A stretch of 64,000 nucleotides of DNA, taken from positions 2,824,001 through 2,888,000 of the forward strand of contig NZ_CP159996.1 in NCBI RefSeq assembly GCF_040703035.1, in the 5' to 3' direction. The notes beneath the pieces were generated by a model that did no database searches, was not told the origin of the DNA, and saw only the letters and a program-made list of their open reading frames with translations. Source of the stretch: Terribacillus aidingensis. GTDB lineage: Bacteria > Bacillota > Bacilli > Bacillales > Amphibacillaceae. Positions 33,581 to 41,483 of the stretch are shown here, one piece after another. Position 1 is the stretch's first letter; the number at the start of each line of letters is the position of its first letter. The translations under genes were made by a program, and so were the position numbers.

Positions 33581-33776
33581 TTACGAAAAGCGTAAGAAAC
33601 CGGTTAGAAACGGAGAGGTAAGCAAGGGAGCCCGGAGTGGGGCGCTTTTCCCCCAAGTAGGGATTCATTGCTTACAGCACAGTTTCTGGTCACCGCAGCT
33701 AGACAACATTGAAAGGCGGAAAAAGCCGGTTAGGAACGGAGAAGGAAGTGAGAAAGCCCGGAGGGTGTCCTTCCAT
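33581..33776 (-). repeat. Second copy of the dimeric structured repeat (B-type plus truncated A-type)
   Basis: Read on the minus strand, this region gives a truncated A-type unit (33776 to 33701) followed by a full B-type unit (about 33700 to 33581). That is the same order as at 18535-18859. The B-type core (33606-33687) again folds as AGAAAC/GTTTCT, GTAAGCAA/TTGCTTAC and an inner TGGGG/CCCCA stem. The A-type unit breaks off in its loop near 33776. It lies between the lia operon and the DUF6320 gene; no frame here is a gene. Confidence 0.87.
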
Positions 33777-33812
33777 TGCAGTAACTAATCATATTGCTCC
33801 AATAAAAACAAA

Positions 33813-33852
33813 CAAAAAACGCTCGTAAATTATCGAGATAATTTACGAGCGC
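33813..33852 (-). terminator. Terminator after the DUF6320 gene
   Basis: CGCTCGTAAATTAT pairs perfectly with ATAATTTACGAGCG around a four-base loop; the minus-strand tail is TTTTTTG. Confidence 0.92.
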
Positions 33853-33874
33853 CCTTATTAACTAAACGTCTAAA

Positions 33875-34588
33875 TCAAATATGAAACTTCCGCTTCAACT
33901 TCTCTACCCACTTTTTAGGCATTCTATATGAAATCAGGAGCAAAATAGAACCTAATAAAGTAGACGGAAGAAGCTCATCCACAGAATGAAAAACTATGTT
34001 TTCTGTATCTGCATACCTGCCTACTATAAACTCAATTCCAATGAGGAGTATAAGAATAGAGAAAATGATATAGCCGCTTTGGCGAAACCAGCTTCTATTC
34101 CTTTTAAAAATAGCTATATTTATTACCAGCAGTAACAGAGAAATACCCAGGAGTGGGAATGCTGTTTCGACTGACCATCCTGTATATCCATTGATTACGT
34201 CAAAACCTACTAAACCAGCGCATATTGTTATGAGTAAGACGATAATTTTATCTCTAGTTCCTTTCACATAACCAAAGGCAACATATAGAAAACTCCAGCA
34301 TATAACAATAGATAAGTTGCTGTATAAAGACCATGTCAACTCTTTATTCAATATGACATCTATAAGTGTAGGAATAAGGAATCCCAGGATCATCAGAACA
34401 CATAGAACACGATACACAACACGTATGAAAAAATTCACCAGGTTTTCATATAAACTATAATATGTTGGAAACCCGTTCGTATCCAGCAATTCTTCATCGC
34501 TTACTATTTTCGGTATGTATGTAAAGCATAGCGGACAAGGAATTTGATCCTTTTCAACACTCACCCCGCATTTAGGACAGTAAGCCAT
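33875..34588 (-). CDS. DUF6320-type zinc-ribbon multi-pass membrane protein
   Basis: A 237-residue protein. A zinc ribbon lies at the extreme N-terminus (C4, C7, C18, C21 in CPKCG and CPLC). A short linker and about six membrane helices follow (residues 55-225), then a basic tail. This architecture is that of the DUF6320 proteins, which recur beside HxxxD acyltransferases like the upstream gene. Start and upstream stop overlap in TAATG, so the two are coupled. The sequence is noticeably AT-rich compared with flanking genes. Function is unknown. Confidence 0.75.
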   Translation of the reverse strand: MAYCPKCGVSVEKDQIPCPLCFTYIPKIVSDEELLDTNGFPTYYSLYENLVNFFIRVVYRVLCVLMILGFLIPTLIDVILNKELTWSLYSNLSIVICWSFLYVAFGYVKGTRDKIIVLLITICAGLVGFDVINGYTGWSVETAFPLLGISLLLLVINIAIFKRNRSWFRQSGYIIFSILILLIGIEFIVGRYADTENIVFHSVDELLPSTLLGSILLLISYRMPKKWVEKLKRKFHI

Positions 34589-35841
34589 TAATATGCACTC
34601 CTGTTGGTTTCGATTTTTATTTGTACGCCTTCTTTAACTAATTTCCTAAAAAACATTCTTTCTACCAGTCGGTCATTTGACAAATTACCAAAAGTAATAT
34701 ACATATCATCCTTGTAGCTTATTACTCCAGCTTTTATCTTGTTGCCGATACTTGGCGGAGGATAAAATTCAAAGCGCTCCACATGTTTTTCTAATTCTGT
34801 ATCAAGTGATATTACTCCTAGATTGGAGATCGAGCTTGTGTATAAGTTTTCGCCAAACCTGGCGTGCACCATTGGAGAGATCCAATCTTTTACAAACAAA
34901 GGCAGCGCCCGTAGCAAAAAATTACGTTCTCCCCTCACTCCGCGCGCAATTAATGTTTTTAACTGTTTATCATTTAGATATCGTTTTAGCTCTATACTAA
35001 TCGTTTCAATGATATCCTCGAAACTATATGTACCAAGACGAGGATCTACCGTTACCGGAACACTTACAAAGAAATTCTTCAATGTATTCGTTTTAAAGAA
35101 ATTACGTAAATTAACGGGGACATTTATTGTAATAGGCCTTCTTGTTTTCGAATTTTGCGATTGAATATCAATCAATATTTCAGCATATAACGCTAGCAAA
35201 TAAGTTGTGATACTTGTTTGGTATTGCTTTGCTATCTTCTTCAATTCCTGAATCTCCAGCTTACCAGTCGTAACGTGATACACGCCTCTTTTGTCCAATC
35301 TTAATGGCAGCTTATAAGCTCTATCCAGTGTGTCCTGCCAGTTTGGAACCAGCTTTTCGTAATGCTGAAAAAAGGCGTTATCAAAATTAAATCCATTAAG
35401 CCTTTCCCGTATACAAGGCAGGTCAACGCCTTCTTTTTTCAAATAGTTTCTTACCAACAGCTTTAAAAATTCTATTCCTCCAGTACCGTCGGTCAGCATA
35501 TGGGACAGCTCTAGAGAAATTTTTTTATTATAGTAAAGCACTCTGTAAGGAAATGTGTTACGACCTCTGAAAAATAAATTGGAACAAGGATAAAAATGCT
35601 CTTCAGATACAGTAGGGATAGTGGCTGTTTTTTCGAAGTAGTACCAAAATACGCCTCTTTTTACGATAACCTTGAAGGAAGATATCTCTTCTAATGTTTC
35701 CTCTAAAGCTTCTTGAAGAAATGCAGCATTGACAGATTTGTACATACTTACAGAAAGACGAAAGACAGTGGATACCCTGGAAGAAACAGTAGAAGCATAA
35801 AGCTTACCAGCACTATCTAGTTTGTACCAATCTGTTTCCAT
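34588..35841 (-). CDS. Condensation/alcohol-acetyltransferase-like HxxxD acyltransferase
   Basis: A 417-residue CoA-dependent acyltransferase-fold protein. The catalytic HxxxDG motif is H114-MLT-D118-G in ELSHMLTDGTGG. A late conserved region (SISNLGVISL) occupies the position of the NFG/SNxG structural motif of this superfamily. Such proteins are annotated as alcohol acetyltransferases or as relatives of NRPS condensation and PapA-type enzymes. The product is probably an ester or acylated lipid, but acceptor and donor are unknown. It forms an overlapping pair with the zinc-ribbon membrane protein downstream. Start ATG follows AGGAGATA. Confidence 0.75.
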   Translation of the reverse strand: METDWYKLDSAGKLYASTVSSRVSTVFRLSVSMYKSVNAAFLQEALEETLEEISSFKVIVKRGVFWYYFEKTATIPTVSEEHFYPCSNLFFRGRNTFPYRVLYYNKKISLELSHMLTDGTGGIEFLKLLVRNYLKKEGVDLPCIRERLNGFNFDNAFFQHYEKLVPNWQDTLDRAYKLPLRLDKRGVYHVTTGKLEIQELKKIAKQYQTSITTYLLALYAEILIDIQSQNSKTRRPITINVPVNLRNFFKTNTLKNFFVSVPVTVDPRLGTYSFEDIIETISIELKRYLNDKQLKTLIARGVRGERNFLLRALPLFVKDWISPMVHARFGENLYTSSISNLGVISLDTELEKHVERFEFYPPPSIGNKIKAGVISYKDDMYITFGNLSNDRLVERMFFRKLVKEGVQIKIETNRSAY

Positions 35842-36005
35842 ACTACTATCTCCTTTTTGTGCTCGGTTTCTTAGTTATAAATAAGATGAACTCATTTTAA
35901 ACCTAAACATAAAATTGTACTATATTCTATTTCATATTCTTTCAGCTATTTTGTTTACTTAGGCTTGAATACTTTCCTCTTCTCCCAGATTAAAACTGAC
36001 AGACA

Positions 36006-36038
36006 TAAAAAAACTCCGCTGATTATTTTGAACGGAGC
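36006..36038 (-). terminator. Terminator overlapping the end of the HXXEE gene
   Basis: CTCCGTTCA and GCGGAG form a stem on the minus strand followed by TTTTTTT; it includes the stop codon at 36023. Confidence 0.75.
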
Positions 36039-36508
36039 TCTTCGTGGAAGAAACGTTTTCCGATAACAAATAATATAAGTATTATACCTAATAGTAAAAT
36101 ACCGGTACCCATAGCAGAAAAGACAACTTCCAAAATGGCAATCTCCGTAACCTGAAGGATATGATACATTGCTAAACCTCCAAACGGAAAAATCAAGATA
36201 AGACCTGTGACAATGCCTGGGGCGTATTTCCTCTCTGCAATCATTGCAACAGCATGGGGCACGATAACATTTAGAAGCATAGCGCCAATCAAACCGATTT
36301 GAAGGTACTGAAAATATACATTAGATGGCCAGAGCAGATACAATGTACCAATGGAACATGCAAGTAATGTTATGACAGTTACCGCAAAATGGAATACCTT
36401 TGGCTCCACTGTCTTTTGATACTTGCTTGTCTTAGACCAAGCAGGCAAAAAGATAGCTTCCTCTATATTATGTAATGTAACTGCGATAAGGAAAAGCAGG
36501 ATTTCCAT
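36023..36508 (-). CDS. HXXEE domain membrane protein
   Basis: A 161-residue membrane protein with about five helices. The family signature H13-x-x-E16-E17 is seen in LHNIEEAIFLPAW within the first helix. A second histidine lies in VPHAVAMI near residue 84. HXXEE proteins are widespread and uncharacterised; the buried His/Glu set suggests metal or redox chemistry, which is inference. The gene is AT-rich like the acyltransferase pair next to it and lies 40 bases downstream of the CYP152 gene in the same direction. Confidence 0.8.
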   Translation of the reverse strand: MEILLFLIAVTLHNIEEAIFLPAWSKTSKYQKTVEPKVFHFAVTVITLLACSIGTLYLLWPSNVYFQYLQIGLIGAMLLNVIVPHAVAMIAERKYAPGIVTGLILIFPFGGLAMYHILQVTEIAILEVVFSAMGTGILLLGIILILFVIGKRFFHEELRSK

Positions 36509-36548
36509 ATAACCTCCCCCTCCCCTTCATTATCGCATATTAACCAAA

Positions 36549-37790
36549 TCAGTTGTTTAACTTCCGAATATCAGCTAGTATCATTTGACTCTTCGGCATA
36601 CTCGGCATGGCAGAATGACTATAGCTATAATCCTGCTTTGGTACATTATATTGCAGGCGATTTGTAAGAAAGTCAATGCTAACTTCCATCACCTGTATCG
36701 TGACCCATTCTCCAGCACAGCGATGTCCCATGTCAAAGTCCCCGCCGCCCTGCGGGATAAAGTCAAATGGGCTTTCCTTCCAATCGAGGAATCGGTCTGG
36801 ATTGAATAGATCCGGCTGTTCCCATAAATGCGGATCATGATTGTTACCATACAAATCCAGCAAGGTCATGGTACCTTCCTTGAATTGATAGCCCTCCCAT
36901 TCGAAATCCTGTTTCACTTTTGCCATGGTTGCGGGGAAGAATGGATAGAAGCGGCGGGTTTCTTGTACGAACCTGCGGATACTGCCATCCCCCTTTTTCA
37001 GCCGTTCTCTTTCTCCTGGAAACTGATGCAGGGCAAGTGCAGCAAATGCAATATAAATACTGATGGCGACTATCGGCCGCAGTATGTTCAGCACTTCTAC
37101 AGCAACTATCTTTTTAGGAAGCAGCTTTCCATCACTATCCCGATGCTCGGAAAAAACGCGGAGTGCACCTTCCTTAGTCGCATGCAGATTCCCATTCCTT
37201 ACCTGCTCGACAAGTCCGGCAATCCAGTTCTCCGCATCAGAACGGGAGGTTCGTCCTTTCCAGTGGGCGGGTCCTACGGCTGCTGGCGATTCGAATAGGT
37301 GTCGCATTTGCTCTGTCCTTTTTTCCTCATCATCCAGCGGCACCCCTGCCCAATCACATGCGGCCTTCATCAGGATTTTCTGTGATTCTTTATATAACGT
37401 TATCTGATCGATTTTTTCCCACTGCTCGCTAGCCTTCTCCCATTCCGATTCCAACAATTTATCGAGCTGCTGCAGCTGAGCCTTAGACATGATGGACATG
37501 AACATCCCCTTGCGATTACGATGCTGTTCCCCATCCAGCGTCTGAACACCGCCTTCGCCAAATAGTGTTTTAACAAGCCGATTCGGAGCAGCTCCAGCAC
37601 GAATGAACTTATCTGGGTCATAAAAGAGCGCTGCACCTTCTTTTCCACCAAGACAAATAGCCTTTTTTCCGAGCAATGTAGTCTCAAACACATTTGACTG
37701 AAAGCTTTTTCTCCTATGCAGGATGAATTCATAGCCTTCTTTTAAAAAAGCTAGACTATGATCTAATCCTTCTTCCTTCGGCATGGACAT
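36549..37790 (-). CDS. Cytochrome P450 CYP152, fatty-acid peroxygenase (hydroxylase type)
   Basis: A 413-residue P450 closely resembling B. subtilis P450-BSbeta (YbdT). These enzymes use hydrogen peroxide directly to hydroxylate fatty acids at alpha or beta carbons. The heme thiolate is C358 in GHRCAGE. The carboxylate-binding Arg-Pro pair is present (R238, P239 in ILRPIVAIS), which replaces the usual acid-alcohol pair and defines CYP152. The residue matching position 85, which steers decarboxylation versus hydroxylation, is Gln (Q83 in VQTLDG) as in BSbeta, not His as in OleT. So hydroxylation is predicted. The ATG at 37790 follows GGGAAGGGTG. Confidence 0.92.
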   Translation of the reverse strand: MSMPKEEGLDHSLAFLKEGYEFILHRRKSFQSNVFETTLLGKKAICLGGKEGAALFYDPDKFIRAGAAPNRLVKTLFGEGGVQTLDGEQHRNRKGMFMSIMSKAQLQQLDKLLESEWEKASEQWEKIDQITLYKESQKILMKAACDWAGVPLDDEEKRTEQMRHLFESPAAVGPAHWKGRTSRSDAENWIAGLVEQVRNGNLHATKEGALRVFSEHRDSDGKLLPKKIVAVEVLNILRPIVAISIYIAFAALALHQFPGERERLKKGDGSIRRFVQETRRFYPFFPATMAKVKQDFEWEGYQFKEGTMTLLDLYGNNHDPHLWEQPDLFNPDRFLDWKESPFDFIPQGGGDFDMGHRCAGEWVTIQVMEVSIDFLTNRLQYNVPKQDYSYSHSAMPSMPKSQMILADIRKLNN

Positions 37791-37852
37791 ATCATGTCAC
37801 CCTTCCCTGTTTTGTTTGTCTATTTCCCTTGGATTGCAGGATGAAAACGAAA

Positions 37853-37889
37853 AGTACCTTGCTTATTTTCTCTAAGCAAGGTACTTCCT
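37853..37889 (-). terminator. Terminator after the Nudix gene
   Basis: AAGTACCTTGCTTA pairs with TAAGCAAGGTACTT; the minus-strand tail is TTTTCGTTTTC. Confidence 0.82.
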
Positions 37890-37894
37890 ATGTA

Positions 37895-38299
37895 TTAAAA
37901 TGCTACATAAAATGGGTGCTGATTCTCATCGAGGCAGCTCTCGATCCGTTCCAGAAAGTTTCCCCAGGTTACCATTTCCTTTACTTCTTCAAGCGGAAAA
38001 TAACCAGCTTCCAGACTTTCTTCCGAAGGCGTACAAACACCGCCAATCGGTTTACCTAGGAAAAGGGTATTGCAGATACTTTTTTCTGTATTTTGATAGA
38101 CTCCGCAAAACCTGTTCACTTCTATATCGATTCCGCTTTCTTCCTTCACTTCCCGAATTGCTGCCTGTTCAAGTGATTCTCCTTCTTCCACTTGACCTCC
38201 CGGCATCTCCCAGCCTCGTTTTGGTCCTTTAATCAGTAAAATATGTCCTTGGTCATTCCGAACAATTGCTGCGGCGGAAACAATATGTTTTGGTGGCAT
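37895..38299 (-). CDS. Nudix hydrolase
   Basis: A 134-residue Nudix enzyme hydrolysing a nucleoside diphosphate linked to some moiety. The Nudix box GGQVEEGESLEQAAIREV continues into KEESGI, giving the full GX5EX7REUXEEXGU pattern. The start at ATG 38299 has AGGAGG eight bases upstream; the longer frame from 38371 crosses that site. Substrate is not evident. It lies between CYP152 and a divergent LysE-family exporter. Confidence 0.88.
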   Translation of the reverse strand: MPPKHIVSAAAIVRNDQGHILLIKGPKRGWEMPGGQVEEGESLEQAAIREVKEESGIDIEVNRFCGVYQNTEKSICNTLFLGKPIGGVCTPSEESLEAGYFPLEEVKEMVTWGNFLERIESCLDENQHPFYVAF

Positions 38300-38412
38300 C
38301 TTAAACTCCTCCTTCTTGTTTCGACGACGGTTCCTGCTGCTATAAAGATTTTTTATGAGCATTTCTCCCATCTACCGTTAATGGTAGAATCTAAAAAAAG
38401 GAGGCCATTCAA

Positions 38413-39051
38413 TTGCCTGAGATCATTCTTCTTGGATTCGCTTTAGCTGCTACGCCAGGCCCTGATTTTTTGCTTATGACACGAAACACCTTGTCGCATG
38501 GCAAAGGATTCGGGTTCATCACATTGCTCGGCAACCGCTGCAGCCTGCTCATTCACATTAGTTTTGCCTTACTCGGACTATCGATGATTCTGCAGGAATC
38601 TGTAATCCTGTTCACTAGCATCCGGCTGCTTGGGGCATGTTATTTGATTTATCTTGGAATCCAGAAAATCATTCATCTTTTACGCAGCAAAAAAAGCACG
38701 CATGATAGCGCAGCATTTACCATCACAAAAGTGCAGGCTTTCCGGATGGGGTTCCTAAGCAACTTCCTGAATCCAAAAGTCAGCTTGTTCTTCCTGAGTA
38801 TCTTCCCCCAATTCGCTAGTACCGACCAGCTGCAAAACCCATTTCTGCTTATCATCTGCTTCCTGCTTGGCAACAGTGCGTGGTACGTTGGGACATTGCT
38901 GCTTGTCGGCATGAAACAAATCCGTAAGATTGTCGTTAAATTTCAATCTTACTTGGATGTAGTGTTTGGCTTTGTCTTCCTCATCTATGGAGGGAAAATC
39001 GTCTGGGATGATGTGCTGCGCAAAATCATCTTTTCTCCCCGCCTGTATTAA
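38413..39051 (+). CDS. LysE/RhtB family amino-acid exporter
   Basis: A 212-residue membrane protein with about six helices. The family signature is in the first helix and loop: LGFALAATPGPDFLLMTRNTLSHGKGFGF. A second conserved element is FRMGFLSNFLNPKVSLFFLSIFPQF. These proteins export amino acids or derivatives. TTG at 38413 follows AAGGAGG. It is monocistronic, ended by the shared terminator at 39051. Confidence 0.87.
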   Translation: MPEIILLGFALAATPGPDFLLMTRNTLSHGKGFGFITLLGNRCSLLIHISFALLGLSMILQESVILFTSIRLLGACYLIYLGIQKIIHLLRSKKSTHDSAAFTITKVQAFRMGFLSNFLNPKVSLFFLSIFPQFASTDQLQNPFLLIICFLLGNSAWYVGTLLLVGMKQIRKIVVKFQSYLDVVFGFVFLIYGGKIVWDDVLRKIIFSPRLY

Positions 39052-39084
39052 AATAAGCCCTGCCAGATGGCAGGGCTTATTCGT
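39051..39084. terminator. Bidirectional terminator between lysE-type gene and topB
   Basis: AATAAGCCCTGCCA pairs with TGGCAGGGCTTATT; it serves convergent genes. Confidence 0.85.
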
Positions 39085-41265
39085 TTATTGCTTCTTAAAT
39101 TTAGCAAGTGCATCAGCTAATGCAGTATTTGCGAAGCTATCATCTTGCTGATTCTTCTTCAAATACTTCTGTACATCACGCTTACTCGCTTTATTGGTTT
39201 TCTCTTTCTTGCGGCGTTCGTTGAACGTACTCAGCTTTTCACGATGTCCGCATTTGCAGAAGAAAATCTGACCTTCCCCTTCACCGCGCAGTTCCAAACG
39301 TTTATGACAGTTCGGGCAGCGTGCATTCGTCGTTTTGGCGATATTTTTCTTATGTCCGCATTCCCGGTCCTGACAAACGAGCATACGACCGCGTTTGCCA
39401 TTCACTTCAAGCATCAGTTTGCCGCAATCCGGACACTGTGTGCCCGTCATATTATCATGCTTATACTTATGCTCGCTGTTCTTGATTTCGGTAACGACTT
39501 CTTTCGCATACTGCTTCATTTCAGAAATGTATTGCTGCTGGTTCAGCTTGCCTTCTGCTATGGCACTTAGCTTCATTTCCCACTCTGCAGTCAATGCTGG
39601 TGATTTCAAGTCTTCCGGTACAAGCTCAAGCAGCTGTCGACCTTTGGAAGTCATTTTCAGATACTTGCCTTGTTTCTCGATATAGAATGTATTGAACAAT
39701 TTGTCAATGATATCAGCACGTGTCGCAACTGTGCCAAGTCCGCCAGTCTGGCCGATCGTTTTGATAAGATCTTTGTTCTCACCAGCCATGAAACGGACCG
39801 GATTTTCCATCGCATGAAGCAAGGTGCCTTCTGTGAATCGTTCCGGCGGTTTCGTCTCGCCCATCGTCATCCGATACGCAAGCGACCACTCCTCGCCTTT
39901 TTCGACGTTCGGCAACGTTTGATCGTCATCAGCTTCCACGTCATCAAAGTTGTTCGCATAGACTTCCTTCCAGCCTTGCTTTTGTACGATTTTACCTTTG
40001 GCAGTGAAGGATTCTCCAGCTGCTTCAACAGTCAATGTTGTCTGTTCATATTCAAACGGCGGGAACAGGACAGCGAAGAAACGCTTGATGACCAAATCAT
40101 AGATTTTCCGTTCCTTATCGGAAAGGTCAGCACCATACGCATTCTGATCGGTTGGAATGATTGCGTGGTGATCAGATACCTTCTTGTCGTCAACAAATGC
40201 TTTTGTCGCTTTAATTGGTGCGTTCGTAATTTTCGTTGCCAGACGGCCGTAGCTTCCTACACCTGCAGCTTTAACCCGATCCTTCAGCGTAGGAACGATA
40301 TCAGAAGAAAGATAACGTGAGTCCGTACGCGGATATGTGAGAAGCTTATGACGCTCATACAGCTGCTGCATGATATTGAGTGTTTCTTTACCGCCAAACC
40401 CAAACAGACGGTTCGCATCGCGCTGAAGTTCAGTCAGATCATACAACTGTGGAGCATAGCTCTTCTTCAGCTTCTTCTCCACTTCCTTCACTGTACCCTT
40501 AACCTGATTCAGCTTCTGAAGCACCTGCTCTGCCTTATCTTTAGAGAACGTCCGTGTACTGTTATGCTTCTGATCCTTCCAGACGAGGCGCAAGCCTTTC
40601 TGAGTCTTTGCTTCGATGCCATAGAATGTCTCTGGCTTGAAGTTCTTTATCTCTTCTTCCCGGTGATGGACCATCGCGAGTGTCGGCGTCTGCACGCGTC
40701 CACTGGACAGCTGCGCGTTGAATTTCGTCGTCAATGCGCGTGTTGCATTCAGACCGACATACCAATCAGCCTCAGAGCGGGCTACCGCTGCTTTATAGAG
40801 ATTCTCAAACTGCTTGCCGCTTTTCAGGTTTTTAAAACCGTCCTTGATCGCTTTATCCGTAACCGAGGAAATCCACAACCGTTTCACAGGCTTGTTCACA
40901 CGAGCTTTTTCCAAAATCCAGCGTGCAACAAGCTCCCCTTCACGCCCGGCATCAGTGGCAATGACAATATCACTGACATCACTTCTGTTCAATTGCGTTT
41001 TTACCGTGCTGAACTGTCTGCCAGTCTGCTTGATCACAACAAGCTTCAGCTTATCCGGCAGCATCGGCAAGTCCTCTATTTTCCAAGTTTTATATTTATC
41101 GTCATATGTCTCCGGGTCTGCCAATGTCACTAAATGACCAAGCGCCCACGTTACAATATAGTCTTTTCCTTCCATATAGCTGTTCGTCTTCTTCGTACAG
41201 CCAAGAACACGCGCTATATCGCGGCCGACAGATGGCTTCTCTGCCAGTACAACCGTTTTACCCAT
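39085..41265 (-). CDS. topB: DNA topoisomerase III
   Basis: A 726-residue type IA topoisomerase that decatenates DNA through single-strand passage. The TOPRIM domain (1-135) has E9 and the DAGREGE motif (D105). The catalytic tyrosine is Y311 in LTYPRTDSRYL. The C-terminus carries two Cys zinc modules (CPDCG...CQDREC and CPNCHK...CKCGH) and a basic tail. Length agrees with B. subtilis TopB (727). RecQ at 15 kb is a known functional partner, although not adjacent. The start is ATG after AAGGATG. Confidence 0.95.
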   Translation of the reverse strand: MGKTVVLAEKPSVGRDIARVLGCTKKTNSYMEGKDYIVTWALGHLVTLADPETYDDKYKTWKIEDLPMLPDKLKLVVIKQTGRQFSTVKTQLNRSDVSDIVIATDAGREGELVARWILEKARVNKPVKRLWISSVTDKAIKDGFKNLKSGKQFENLYKAAVARSEADWYVGLNATRALTTKFNAQLSSGRVQTPTLAMVHHREEEIKNFKPETFYGIEAKTQKGLRLVWKDQKHNSTRTFSKDKAEQVLQKLNQVKGTVKEVEKKLKKSYAPQLYDLTELQRDANRLFGFGGKETLNIMQQLYERHKLLTYPRTDSRYLSSDIVPTLKDRVKAAGVGSYGRLATKITNAPIKATKAFVDDKKVSDHHAIIPTDQNAYGADLSDKERKIYDLVIKRFFAVLFPPFEYEQTTLTVEAAGESFTAKGKIVQKQGWKEVYANNFDDVEADDDQTLPNVEKGEEWSLAYRMTMGETKPPERFTEGTLLHAMENPVRFMAGENKDLIKTIGQTGGLGTVATRADIIDKLFNTFYIEKQGKYLKMTSKGRQLLELVPEDLKSPALTAEWEMKLSAIAEGKLNQQQYISEMKQYAKEVVTEIKNSEHKYKHDNMTGTQCPDCGKLMLEVNGKRGRMLVCQDRECGHKKNIAKTTNARCPNCHKRLELRGEGEGQIFFCKCGHREKLSTFNERRKKEKTNKASKRDVQKYLKKNQQDDSFANTALADALAKFKKQ

Positions 41266-41483
41266 GAAAACATCCTTTCTCGAATCACTTCCTATAGTTT
41301 AGCACATGGCGGCTTTTTTCGGGAGCAAGCGGCATGGGCAGCAGTTTCTAAAGGAGTCACTTCTCTGCTTTCATTCTACCCTTCACCATATCTTTTACAA
41401 ATTTTTGAACATTGACTTACACTCTTATTTCCCGTAAGCTTAAGGCATGCGTGACATTTTTGATCATGGAGGAAAAGGTATAC

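Noticed and set aside
33875..36508. Accessory block as prophage or integrative element
   Set aside because: No integrase, transposase, phage gene or attachment-site duplication is visible; only base composition and the broken repeat hint at transfer.
36549..37790. OleT-type fatty-acid decarboxylase making terminal alkenes
   Set aside because: The key position has Gln as in P450-BSbeta rather than the His of OleT, so hydroxylation is the better prediction.
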